This document shows, one piece after another, positions 17,641 through 26,329 of a stretch of DNA of 64,000 nucleotides (positions are counted from its first letter, which is position 1; every line of letters starts with the position of its first letter). The DNA is from Burkholderia sp. GAS332 (GTDB taxonomy: Bacteria; Pseudomonadota; Gammaproteobacteria; Burkholderiales; Burkholderiaceae): the NCBI GenBank assembly GCA_900142905.1, contig FSRV01000002.1, positions 3,162,001-3,226,000 of the forward strand. Reading direction: 5' to 3'. The position numbers and the translations under genes were made by a program. The notes beneath the pieces were generated by a model. The model searched no databases. It was not told the origin of the DNA and saw only the letters and a list, made by a program, of their open reading frames with translations.

Positions 17641-19225
17641 TGACGATTCTCCGATGCAACCGGGTGATCGCGTCCAGCGACGACAGCACGGCGCCTTCCT
17701 GCCATGCCGGGATATGGGAAGCGTGCTCTCCGGCAAGGACGATCCGTCCGTCGATCTGACAGAGATTCGCGTAATGCGTTTTTCTCAACGCATCCGTCCA
17801 CGCGGCGAAGCAGCCGTTCGTGAACGGCGATCGGCTCCAGCTCATCGCGAAGCCGTTCTGGTACTCGCTCGCGTACTGCGGATGAATCTGGCTGCCCTGG
17901 CTCAATGCCACCGCGATCCGTTCCGCAGGCGGCAGTGCACCCATCTCATAGCTGGCGGGCCCCCACATGTAGGCGCCGAGCAGCACCGCAGGACCGGTCG
18001 ATCCGTAACCTGTTGCCGGATAGCCGATCGTCGAGATCGGCAGGTCCGTATACGTCATGCCGCCGTAGATCTGCTCGTCTTCTTCCCAGAATCGCCGGCC
18101 GAATTGCAAGCCGATTTTCACCGATGTCTCGTAAGGCACCGCATCGATCGCGGCGCGCATGGCCGGGCCGACCGCCATGTCGATCTGACTCAGAATCGAG
18201 AGCGGGATGGTGCACACCAGCCAATCCGCGTGCGCGTTCCGTTCGGTTCGGGTGGTCGTATCGGTGTAGCGCACTGTGACGCCTTGCTCGTCCTGCAAGA
18301 TGGCCGTGACTCTGGCGTTGAACACGACGGCGCTCGCGACCTGCGAATAAAGCGCATGGGCAATCCTGTCCATGCCGCCGACAGGCTGGAAAATGCTGCT
18401 CTGGAAGTCCTGCTCGTTGCCAGACGAGAGCCAATGCCACAAACGCGATGCAAGCAAGCGGTCGCGCGGGAGCAGATCCGACGGCACGGCCTCGGGGCTC
18501 AGCCCACCGCCATGCGCGGTCGCGAATCCGCGGCGTTCACTGCTTCGCCCGCCCGCCTGGTAGCGCCCATCCCGACCGAGCGCACCCCATTGGCGCAGGG
18601 ATTCGAGTAGCAGATGCGCATCTTCGGCTGACAACGCATCATCGAGTGCGTCCTTGCGGATTGCTTTGGAAAGCAGCTCGGCGATATAGCCTTGATAGTC
18701 GGTCTGCACCGCCCGGAATCGTTGCGGCTTGCCGTCGAAAGCCTCTGTCGAATGCAGGTAGGCGTTGTAATTGACCTGGATGAACGGCTCGAGCGGCACC
18801 TTCAGGCGCTTGGCATAGTCGAGTACGCCCTGGTGGTGATACGGAATGCGCCACGGCCCTGGGTTCAGATAAAGCCCGTCAGCGAAATCGCAGGACTGGC
18901 TGGCGCCGCCGAGTTCTGTATAACGATCACCGCCCCTGACAGTCCAGGCCCGGCCGCCCGCGCGGTCGTTGTACTCGAGCACCTGCACGTGGTAGCCCGC
19001 GTTCCTCAACTCAAAGGCCGCGACGAGGCCCGCCATGCCCGCGCCGAGTACGAGAATTCGCGTTCCTTTGGGCGCGCCATCGAGTCTGACCGGTCCGGCG
19101 TAGGTCGAGGGCGCGGCGAACCCCAACGTGCTCATGCCTTGCATCATGGCGGCCGCGCCGAGGTTCTTGCCGATCAGCGTCAGCAGATGCCGGCGGCTCA
19201 TCGCATGGGTGGTCATTCTCGACAT
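17633..19225 (-). CDS. Tat-exported flavin monoamine oxidase family protein
   Basis: 530 residues (522 from the alternative ATG at 19201). The N-terminus has a twin-arginine signal (MSRRHLLTLIGKNLGAAA), unusual for ordinary cytoplasmic amine oxidases. The FAD-binding motif is ILVLGAGMAGLVAAFELRNAGY with LEYNDRAGGRAW; YTELGGASQ follows, and near the C-terminus GRIVLAGEHASHIPAWQEGAVLS places FAD and the substrate. A folded FAD protein would be exported by Tat and act in the periplasm. The overlapping cytochrome c gene suggests it works as an amine dehydrogenase with cytochrome as acceptor rather than an oxygen-using oxidase. The amine substrate is unknown. Confidence 0.85.
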   Translation of the reverse strand: MSRMTTHAMSRRHLLTLIGKNLGAAAMMQGMSTLGFAAPSTYAGPVRLDGAPKGTRILVLGAGMAGLVAAFELRNAGYHVQVLEYNDRAGGRAWTVRGGDRYTELGGASQSCDFADGLYLNPGPWRIPYHHQGVLDYAKRLKVPLEPFIQVNYNAYLHSTEAFDGKPQRFRAVQTDYQGYIAELLSKAIRKDALDDALSAEDAHLLLESLRQWGALGRDGRYQAGGRSSERRGFATAHGGGLSPEAVPSDLLPRDRLLASRLWHWLSSGNEQDFQSSIFQPVGGMDRIAHALYSQVASAVVFNARVTAILQDEQGVTVRYTDTTTRTERNAHADWLVCTIPLSILSQIDMAVGPAMRAAIDAVPYETSVKIGLQFGRRFWEEDEQIYGGMTYTDLPISTIGYPATGYGSTGPAVLLGAYMWGPASYEMGALPPAERIAVALSQGSQIHPQYASEYQNGFAMSWSRSPFTNGCFAAWTDALRKTHYANLCQIDGRIVLAGEHASHIPAWQEGAVLSSLDAITRLHRRIVNG

Positions 19226-19417
19226 AAGGACGTGGTGCCCCGACTGGAGAGAAACGATGGCGAACGAAATCAGACGGCATCCCAGATTGCAAAGGCCCGA
19301 GTCATCTGGATTGGTATGCTCGGGGATTGCGTTTGGGCGTATTGCAACGGACTAGTTCATTTTATGCGATCACCTGTCGAGCGTCGTGAATCGAACACCA
19401 GAAACGCCGGTGAGTCC

Positions 19418-20797
19418 TCAAAATAATTTGACGATGGCTGGAACGCTCAACACGGCGACGTAGTAGCCCATGAACTGAACGCCCGTGTTGAATGCAAACA
19501 CCCTGGATAACAGCCCGCCGAACAGGCCAACGGTCAGGATGACGGCGAGGCCGAGCATTCCCCCCTCCCAGACACTGATCACCACAATGAGCCCCGCAAA
19601 CGTCGCGACAATCGCTTCGTGGCTAAGGCGTCGAGCCACGAACGAGGCAGCACGATGTGCATAGTTCATGGCCAGCGGGTAAGCGATCAGCGCGGCAAGC
19701 AGCACCGACAGCAGACCGAAACCAAGGAATTCCCAGCCCGACATCAAGGTGTGCAGGTTGTTGATATGGCCGGTCACCGTATCGACGGAAAAGCGCGGTG
19801 GCGCATTGAACAGCGGCGCTGCCGGCCCTGCCGCGACCGGACTGAGCGGCAAACCAAAGGCGATCAGCGGAATCAGCGCTTCCGCAATATAGGTCGCCTC
19901 TGTCACGCCGTTCCTCGCCGCGATGACCGTGGTCAGCCGCTGATACGCATGTTTGACGCGAGCGCCAACCAGTTCACCCATCACGACCGTCATCGCCACC
20001 GGACTGAACACGAACGTCGCGCTCGATACCGCTGCGGTTGCGACGGTCCATGCCGTTTGTTGTCGGTCGAGCACCTTGAACGGATTGGGGAAATAGCCGC
20101 TCCAGCCTTTCACATCGGGCGCGAGAGAAAACGTTGCCTTGCCTGAGCGGCGCATGCGTCGTCTTTCCACGGGCGAAAGGATCGAAAACAGATCGGCGAT
20201 GAGCGGACCAATCGCGATCCCCAGAAAATAACTGACGCTCAGCTTGACCCCATACTTTCCAGTCAACGCCTGAAGCCCGACGATTAACAGGACAAACGGG
20301 ACCAATAGCAGCATCGACGCCCATCGGCCGGCCGAAAAGTAAGCGATGCCCAACGCGGCGGCGAGGAAAACCCACGGAGCGGCTTTGGCAATCAACGAGC
20401 CGAACGGCGCGAGAAGGACCGCGAAGAGCACGGCGAGCGGCACCGCGACGAAGGCCGCGATGATCGCGCCGGAGGTCATCTTGCGCAGCGCGATGTGCGG
20501 AACGCCTAGCGCCCGAAGCATCGTCGCCTGTTGAAGAAGCGGTGCTGCCATCGTGTCGCCGGGGATACCCAGCAGCGCGGTCGGGATCGAGTGCGTCATG
20601 TGTTTCGCGACCGCGCCTGACATGAAGAACGTGAAAACGCCAGCAGGCGGCACACCGAGCAAGGCGACCAACAAGGTGAGCGGCGCGATCGTCGTGGTTT
20701 CATCCGTGCCCGAAATCAGGCCGATTCCTGCAAAGACAACAGCGCCAACCAGTCCCATCGATAACGCAACAAGTATTTCATGAAGCAGCGGATTCAT
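19418..20797 (-). CDS. TctA-like transporter permease, candidate mevalonate importer
   Basis: 459 residues with about 11-12 membrane segments, of the tripartite tricarboxylate transporter large-permease (TctA) superfamily: GIGLISGTDETTTIAPLTLLVALLGVPPAGVF and the typical TALLGIPGDTMAAPLLQQ loop. TctA proteins are usually ~500 aa and work with a small TctB membrane subunit and a periplasmic TctC protein. The preceding gene, overlapping by ATGA, encodes a small TctB-sized membrane protein; no TctC gene is present. Location directly downstream of degradative HMG-CoA reductase suggests uptake of mevalonate or a similar hydroxyacid. The family call is firm; the substrate is inference. Confidence 0.8.
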   Translation of the reverse strand: MNPLLHEILVALSMGLVGAVVFAGIGLISGTDETTTIAPLTLLVALLGVPPAGVFTFFMSGAVAKHMTHSIPTALLGIPGDTMAAPLLQQATMLRALGVPHIALRKMTSGAIIAAFVAVPLAVLFAVLLAPFGSLIAKAAPWVFLAAALGIAYFSAGRWASMLLLVPFVLLIVGLQALTGKYGVKLSVSYFLGIAIGPLIADLFSILSPVERRRMRRSGKATFSLAPDVKGWSGYFPNPFKVLDRQQTAWTVATAAVSSATFVFSPVAMTVVMGELVGARVKHAYQRLTTVIAARNGVTEATYIAEALIPLIAFGLPLSPVAAGPAAPLFNAPPRFSVDTVTGHINNLHTLMSGWEFLGFGLLSVLLAALIAYPLAMNYAHRAASFVARRLSHEAIVATFAGLIVVISVWEGGMLGLAVILTVGLFGGLLSRVFAFNTGVQFMGYYVAVLSVPAIVKLF

Positions 20798-21297
20798 GCG
20801 TGCTCTCCCTTGCCCGGGGAGGGCAGCGTTTTTCCGTCCGACGCTTCGTAGGACGCGAACAGGTCGAAGATGCCCAGTTCCATCATTTCAGCGCGGGCCG
20901 CGAGCGAAAGATCGCTGATCGAGCCGAGGCCACCGGATTCCGCTGCGAGCTGTTCGAGCACATGGAAACGTTCGCTCTCGTCGCTTGAGTGCTCGACCAC
21001 TTCACGTTTCGGTTTGAATAAAAATGCGCAAATGACGCCTGCGATAAGGCAACCCGCGAGACCCACAAGCATGGCGTAGGCTCGAGCGATGGCGACATCC
21101 GCGACAAGACTCGACAGGACGCGCTTGCCCGCGAAGAAAGCGCCGACGCTGATGCCTATCCCGAGAACAACCGACCATGCGAGATGGCCGAGGTCCACTG
21201 TGTCGCCCCAGACTTCCGCATAGCGTGTTGCGGTTGTGTCGGTCAACGCCAGATCTGGCATGTCGGCCGCCGTTGGACTACCACGATACTGTTCCAT
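20794..21297 (-). CDS. Small membrane protein, likely TctB-like partner of the permease
   Basis: 167 residues. Two hydrophobic segments (HLAWSVVLGIGISVGAFFAG and ARAYAMLVGLAGCLIAGVICAFLF) are followed by a basic KPKRE turn and a ~65-residue hydrophilic C-terminal tail with heptad-like acidic stretches (SSDESERFHVLEQLAAES). It overlaps the TctA-like gene by four bases (ATGA), so they are translationally coupled. The size suits a TctB-type small subunit, though canonical TctB has four helices and I see only two clear ones. Function is assigned from context only. Confidence 0.6.
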   Translation of the reverse strand: MEQYRGSPTAADMPDLALTDTTATRYAEVWGDTVDLGHLAWSVVLGIGISVGAFFAGKRVLSSLVADVAIARAYAMLVGLAGCLIAGVICAFLFKPKREVVEHSSDESERFHVLEQLAAESGGLGSISDLSLAARAEMMELGIFDLFASYEASDGKTLPSPGKGEHA

Positions 21298-21441
21298 TCG
21301 TCTCCTCCGTATTCGGGGGTTTTCGTATGTAGGACTGTGCGGCTACAACAAGCCCATTCCATCCTGCGCTGTCGTTAATTCGATGCTGCGCGAGCGCGTC
21401 GCGCTGCCATCGCCCAGACTGATCTCGTAGCGGCCCGTTGG

Positions 21442-22728
21442 TCAGGCATCGCGCGGCCCCGCGAGCAAAGCTACCGCAAGGTCAGTGCGAACGTCCTTCG
21501 CCGCGATCATCTTTTTTACCACCCAGTCGACATCGGCACCCGTTGCGCCCGCAGCCATCGCGATGTTGCGCGCATGGAGCGCCATGTGTCCGCGCTGGAT
21601 GCCTTCCGTAGAAAGCGCACGCAATGCACCCATGTTCTGAGCCAGTCCAACGGCTACAGCGATCTCGCCAAGCTCCTGTGCGGACTTGACGTCCATGATC
21701 TTCAGCGCAAGGCGCGCAAGAGGATGGGTCTTGGTTGCACCGCCTACCAGACCGACGGGCATCGGCATCTCGATCGTGCCGACGAGGTCCCCGTTATTGG
21801 CCTTCTCCCACGTGGTGAGCGATGTGTACCGGCCACCACGGCAGGCGTAAGCGTGTGCGCCCGCTTCGACTGCGCGCCAGTCATTGCCCGTTGCGACGAT
21901 GACCGGATCGATGCCGTTCATGATCCCCTTGTTGTGGGTGGCAGCACGGTACGGGTCGATCGCCGCAAAAAGATAGGCGTCGACGACGCCGTCAATGACC
22001 TCTTCGCCTGAGTACTCTTTCGTCTTGAGCGTCTCGGCCGAGTACCTGACCTGGGCACGTGCCAGACGCAGATCCGCAAGGTTGGACAAAATCCGCAACC
22101 GCACCTTGCCACCCGTGACTTCCTCGATGCGGCCTGCGACGGATTCGGCCATGGTGTTGACCGTGTTCGCGCCCATGGCGTCGCGCACGTCGACGATCAG
22201 GTGGGCCACGACCATCGCTCCGCGTGGCGTGTCCGGGAACACGTGCACTTCAATGTCCTTGCAGCCACCGCCAAGGCCGATCAGCACCTTGTCGCGGCTA
22301 TTGGCCAGCTCGATCAGTTCTTCCTTGTGCTTCAGGATCGAAAGACGAGCGCCATAGGGATCGGACACGCCGAGAACCTGAACCTGCGCGCGCATCAAAG
22401 GGCCTGTGCTGGAGGTACGGAAGCCGCCCGCATCACGCGAGAGCTTGGCCATGAACGATGCAGCCGCGACGATAGAGGGCTCTTCGACCGCCATCGGCAC
22501 AATCACGTCCTTCCCGTTGATCTGGAAGTAACCGGCAACGGCCATGGGCAGCTCGAACGTGCCAATGACGTTCTCGATCATTCCGTTTGCAGTGTCGAGC
22601 GGCAGCGCGCCGGGCTTGGCGAACTGCGCGTACTGCGCGTCGTCCAGTCCGACGACCTGGCTGATATGGGCCAGACGTTCAGTCGGGGATAGCGTACGAA
22701 AGTTCGGAAGGGTGGAATCGATGGTCAT
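21442..22728 (-). CDS. mvaA: Degradative class II HMG-CoA reductase
   Basis: 428 residues, the same length and numbering as Pseudomonas mevalonii MvaA, which oxidises mevalonate to HMG-CoA with NAD+ for growth on mevalonate. All catalytic residues are at the expected positions: E83 ([11 protein letters not shown]), K267 ([10 protein letters not shown]), D283 (ATGNDWRA) and H381 ([10 protein letters not shown]). D146 (NSRDK), linked to NAD+ preference in P. mevalonii, is also present. The ATG at 22728 gives the [15 protein letters not shown] start seen in the family. It heads a minus-strand run with the small membrane protein and TctA-like permease. HMG-CoA lyase, the next enzyme, is not in the window. 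Divergent from a MocR regulator. Confidence 0.93.
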   Translation of the reverse strand: MTIDSTLPNFRTLSPTERLAHISQVVGLDDAQYAQFAKPGALPLDTANGMIENVIGTFELPMAVAGYFQINGKDVIVPMAVEEPSIVAAASFMAKLSRDAGGFRTSSTGPLMRAQVQVLGVSDPYGARLSILKHKEELIELANSRDKVLIGLGGGCKDIEVHVFPDTPRGAMVVAHLIVDVRDAMGANTVNTMAESVAGRIEEVTGGKVRLRILSNLADLRLARAQVRYSAETLKTKEYSGEEVIDGVVDAYLFAAIDPYRAATHNKGIMNGIDPVIVATGNDWRAVEAGAHAYACRGGRYTSLTTWEKANNGDLVGTIEMPMPVGLVGGATKTHPLARLALKIMDVKSAQELGEIAVAVGLAQNMGALRALSTEGIQRGHMALHARNIAMAAGATGADVDWVVKKMIAAKDVRTDLAVALLAGPRDA

Positions 22729-22810
22729 GCTTTGTCTCAATGTGTCGTGAGTGCCGCACAGCGCTGTTTGGGCTTGCAGCGGTGAGTAGTCGGACGAATA
22801 ATAGGCGTTG

Positions 22811-22871
22811 TGTACCCTATTAAAAGGCACAGTAGACAGAGACAGTTAATGCACTGTACCCGTAACAGTGC
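22811..22871. promoter_or_regulatory. Repeat-rich intergenic control region, probable MocR binding site
   Basis: Between mvaA and the MocR gene. Direct repeats TGTACCC at 22811-22817 and 22855-22861; inverted repeat GCACTGT (22851-22857) and ACAGTGC (22865-22871) with a 7-base spacer; and a related AGGCACAGT at 22825-22833. MocR proteins typically bind repeated short motifs in divergent promoter regions. Confidence 0.5.
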
Positions 22872-22891
22872 CTGCATTTTGCGGAGCAACA

Positions 22892-24280
22892 ATGATGATT
22901 CGGCGTGAGAAGACCACCCTGTCGGACTCGATGGCAGACAATCTGGCCAGACAGATTGAAGAAGGCGTGTTGCCCGCAGGATCGAAGCTGCCATCCATTA
23001 GGGAATATGCTGAGGCGTCTGGGTGCTCAAAGAACACCGTCATCAGCGCGTTTGACATCCTGACCGCGAACGGTCTGATCGAGCCTAGGCGCGGCTCGGG
23101 TTTTTTCGTCTCACGCCTCACGAAAGCGACCAGCGAAACCGAGGAGACCTCCACGCTTGATCGGGCGATGGATATCGTCTGGTTGATGCGCGAACAGTTG
23201 CAGGTCAAACCTGACGTGCTGAACCTTGGGGAGGGATTCCCTCCGGTCGAGTGGCTGGAGGAGACTCGCCTTGACAAGTACCATCAGCGGGTCGTTCGCA
23301 CGGGCGTCGCCTCGCTTTTCCGTTACGGGAGCCGCTACGGCTACCTTCCGCTACGGCAATCGCTTCAGCAGAAACTGGCGGGTTACGAGATTGAAGCCAA
23401 CCCGTCCCAGATTGTCCTCACGCACGGCGCGAATCAGGCAATGGACATGGTTATCCGGTATTTCGTTAAACCCGGCGATACCGTTCTGGTTGACGACCCG
23501 GGTTACTACTCGCTGTTCGGAAAGCTGAAGCTGAGCGGGGCCAACATCGTGGGCGTGCCGCGCGATGTCGATGGGCCGAACATCCCTAAACTTGAAGAGT
23601 TTCTGGGCACGTATCGGCCAAAGCTTTTCTTTACGCAGTCTGTCGGTCAAAACCCGACCGCGACCGATACCAGCGCCGCCAAGGCGCATCGAATCCTCCA
23701 ACTCGCCGAAGTGCATGATTTGACGATCGTGGAGAACGATGCCCTCGCTGATTTAAGGCCCCGCTCGCTGACCCGGATCGCGACGCTCGACCAGTTGCGT
23801 CGCACGCTCTACATCGGCAGTTTTGCAAAGTCCGTGTCCGCCGCGCTGCGAGTGGGATTTCTCGCTTGCAATGCATCCCTTGCCAGCGACCTGGCCGACG
23901 TTAAGATGCTGACGCATGTGAGCAGCTCTGAGTATTGCGAACGTACGCTCGATGCCATCATCAGCGACGGCCACTTCCTGCGCCACACCAATCATCTTCA
24001 AGAAAAGCTGCGCCGAGCCACGGACGTTGCGGTCAACGCGCTGACCAAACTTGGCGCGGGGATTTTCAAGGTGAGCGACCAGAGTCTGTATCTGTGGGCA
24101 TCGCTGCCTGGCTACCCCGACTCGATGAAGTTGGCGGCGGCGCTCATCAAACATGGGGTTATCCTCGCCCCGGGCGCGATCTTCTCGCCAAGAAGCGATC
24201 AAGCCTCCGCCTACTGCCGGTTCAACGTCGCCTATCTGGCGGATAAACGCTTCGCGGCTGCGCTGCGCGACATCGCGTGA
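22892..24280 (+). CDS. MocR-type regulator (GntR winged helix fused to aminotransferase domain)
   Basis: 462 residues from the ATG at 22892, set by GGAG seven bases upstream. Residues 1-75 are a GntR winged helix (LSDSMADNLARQIEEGVLPAGSKLPSIREYAEASGCSKNTVISAF, then GLIEPRRGSGFFV). The rest is a class I aminotransferase-like domain with THGANQAMDMVIRYFVKPGDTVLVDDPGY, a VENDAL aspartate region and GSFAKSVSAALRVG containing the PLP lysine. MocR regulators sense PLP adducts of amines or amino acids. Divergent transcription from mvaA with shared repeats makes the mevalonate genes the natural target, which would be an unusual effector pairing for this family. Confidence 0.88.
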   Translation: MMIRREKTTLSDSMADNLARQIEEGVLPAGSKLPSIREYAEASGCSKNTVISAFDILTANGLIEPRRGSGFFVSRLTKATSETEETSTLDRAMDIVWLMREQLQVKPDVLNLGEGFPPVEWLEETRLDKYHQRVVRTGVASLFRYGSRYGYLPLRQSLQQKLAGYEIEANPSQIVLTHGANQAMDMVIRYFVKPGDTVLVDDPGYYSLFGKLKLSGANIVGVPRDVDGPNIPKLEEFLGTYRPKLFFTQSVGQNPTATDTSAAKAHRILQLAEVHDLTIVENDALADLRPRSLTRIATLDQLRRTLYIGSFAKSVSAALRVGFLACNASLASDLADVKMLTHVSSSEYCERTLDAIISDGHFLRHTNHLQEKLRRATDVAVNALTKLGAGIFKVSDQSLYLWASLPGYPDSMKLAAALIKHGVILAPGAIFSPRSDQASAYCRFNVAYLADKRFAAALRDIA

Positions 24281-24312
24281 AATCGAATGATGAACGAAGA
24301 GACTAATACCAC

Positions 24313-25236
24313 ATGAAGCCCCTGGATCTGACCCGTTTCGATCTCAACCTTCTGGTTGTCCTTGAAGCGCTTTGGGCCGAAAGGCACGTCGGCCGCGCGG
24401 CCGAAAGATTGCATTTGTCCCAGTCCGCCACCAGCCACGCCTTATCGAGGCTGCGTACCGCTTTTGCTGATCAGCTTTTCATTCGTAACCCCCGCGGGAT
24501 CGCGCCGACGCCGCTGGCCATAGAGTTAATGCCGAGAGTGGCGGCGGTGCTCGAGTCGGTCAGGCTCGTCGCCAGTCCACGTGGCCCGTTCGATCCCAGT
24601 CGTTTGCAAGCGGTGCTCTCCGTGGCGGCCACCGATCACGCCGTATTGACCGTCATCGCCCCTGTTCTGGCCAAGATCCAGGCCGCTGCGCCGGATGCCG
24701 TGCTGAAGCTCAGGCCGGCCGATATCGAATCCGCTCTGCGCATGTTAGACGCGGGCGAGCTCGACATCGTGCTCGGGTCAGGCTCTTTTGCCCAGATCCC
24801 GCAGCGCTTTGATTCCCAGCTTGTCCATAAGGAGCGTTTCGTCGGCATCGCGCGCAAAGGCCACCCAGCGCTGGTCAAGCGAGGCAAGAAGCTGCACATG
24901 GAATTGGATGACTTCGCTCGCCTGCCCCACATTCTGGTCTCGCCGCGCGGCGATACACGGGGCGCTGTCGACGATGCGCTGGAGAGCCTCGGTCGTACCC
25001 GCAAGGTGCACGTCACCTGCCCCAGCTTTCTGGCTGTTCCGTTCATGGTCGGCGCTTCGCAATCGATTGCCGTTGTTGCCGAGCGGGTCGCATTGCGGAT
25101 GCAGGAGACCGCGCAGCTGAGTCTTTTTGAGGTGCCCTTGGCGCTACCCACCTGGGAGGTGCTCGTTATTCGAGCCCGAGGGCGCGCCAACGAGCCCGCC
25201 GTTGAGTGGATGACGAACATGATGATCGCCGGCTAA
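24313..25236 (+). CDS. LysR family transcriptional regulator
   Basis: 307 residues. The N-terminal winged helix carries FDLNLLVVLEALWAERHVGRAAERLHLSQSATSHALSRLRTAFADQLFIRNPRGIAPTP, close to the NodD/SyrM-like branch. The remainder is the periplasmic-binding-protein-like effector domain, with LDIVLGSGSF and LPHILVSPRGDTRGAVDDAL. It starts 33 bp after the MocR gene in the same direction, so the two may be co-transcribed. The alpha/beta hydrolase gene downstream is a candidate target. Confidence 0.87.
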   Translation: MKPLDLTRFDLNLLVVLEALWAERHVGRAAERLHLSQSATSHALSRLRTAFADQLFIRNPRGIAPTPLAIELMPRVAAVLESVRLVASPRGPFDPSRLQAVLSVAATDHAVLTVIAPVLAKIQAAAPDAVLKLRPADIESALRMLDAGELDIVLGSGSFAQIPQRFDSQLVHKERFVGIARKGHPALVKRGKKLHMELDDFARLPHILVSPRGDTRGAVDDALESLGRTRKVHVTCPSFLAVPFMVGASQSIAVVAERVALRMQETAQLSLFEVPLALPTWEVLVIRARGRANEPAVEWMTNMMIAG

Positions 25237-25379
25237 ACATCGGCGGGGGCTTGCCACGGCCGGCGCGACCCGGGACCATGAATCTCGTGCATCGACATGG
25301 TGTGCAAATGCCATTGGATCGAATGCCTCGGTCCGCCTAGAGTTCGGTCGTTGTTTATTCAACCCGCCAGGCGTACCCC

Positions 25380-26105
25380 ATGAAAACAGAGCCCACCTTG
25401 GTCATGATCCCTTGCTTCGCAGGGGCCCCGTGGCAGCTTAACCAGTTGACCTACTTGCAGAGCCGCCCCATGCGTACTCTTCGTTTGCCGGACGACGTGT
25501 GCGAGCTGGAAACGTTGGCCGACTTCATCGCTGACCAGGTGAAAGACCTCGAGCGCTATGTGTTAGTTGGCGATTCGTACGGCGCGGTCTCCTCGATCGC
25601 GGTTGCGACGCGGCAGCCGAATGGCCTTAAGGGCCTGGTGCTCTCGGGTGGTTTTGCCAGGAGCCCGATCACGTCGCCCTTGCTCAAGACGCTGGCAGCG
25701 CTTGTACCGTTCTTCCCCGGGCCCTTTTACCGACAGACGACCCTTCGGGTCCACGCAGCGCAGTTGGCTTCGACGTTTGACAAGGAGGGGGAGATCCCCT
25801 GGTCAACCGGAAAGAGTCGCGCCTTCTTCGTCAAGGAGACGCCCCACAAAGCCTACGTCAACCGCATGCGCTCGATCGAGAAGGTGGACTATACGGCCCT
25901 GCTGAAGAAGATCGACGTCCCCACGCTGATCCTGACGCCCGAGGAAGACAAGCTGATCGGCGCAGAGGCCGCGGGGATCCTCCTGAAGGGCATCAAGGGT
26001 GCGCAGGAAGTCATCATGCCGCGCACCGGCCACATGTTCCGGTTCTCGCATCCTGGCGCCTACTCTCTCGAGATCAGGAAGTTTCTGGAGCGGGCATCGA
26101 TTTAA
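25380..26105 (+). CDS. Alpha/beta hydrolase
   Basis: 241 residues, single domain. The nucleophile elbow is VGDSYGA with Ser66; the acid is probably Asp in TPEEDKLIG and the base His in PRTGHMFRFSHP. The N-terminus MIPCFAGAPWQL provides the oxyanion strand-loop in a less common form than HGxPG. Size and motifs fit small esterases or thioesterases. It follows a LysR gene by 144 bp. Substrate unknown. Confidence 0.8.
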   Translation: MKTEPTLVMIPCFAGAPWQLNQLTYLQSRPMRTLRLPDDVCELETLADFIADQVKDLERYVLVGDSYGAVSSIAVATRQPNGLKGLVLSGGFARSPITSPLLKTLAALVPFFPGPFYRQTTLRVHAAQLASTFDKEGEIPWSTGKSRAFFVKETPHKAYVNRMRSIEKVDYTALLKKIDVPTLILTPEEDKLIGAEAAGILLKGIKGAQEVIMPRTGHMFRFSHPGAYSLEIRKFLERASI

Positions 26106-26329
26106 GCGTAGGCACACGGCCGTAGGTAGCGTTTGCGCTGGCAAGTTGCGCGCGCCTTCAACGCACTGACGGCTCGAATGTCCGGTTCCGGGCACTTTAC
26201 TTCGGGCCATCCGACTTCCGCTTTGGGTCGAGTGTGTGAGCTCGCGGATGCAGGAAGCTGCCGTCCGGCTGCGCGATGCCGTCACCGTCAGCCATCCGAC
26301 TCATTGCCGACGGTGACGGAATCGCTACG

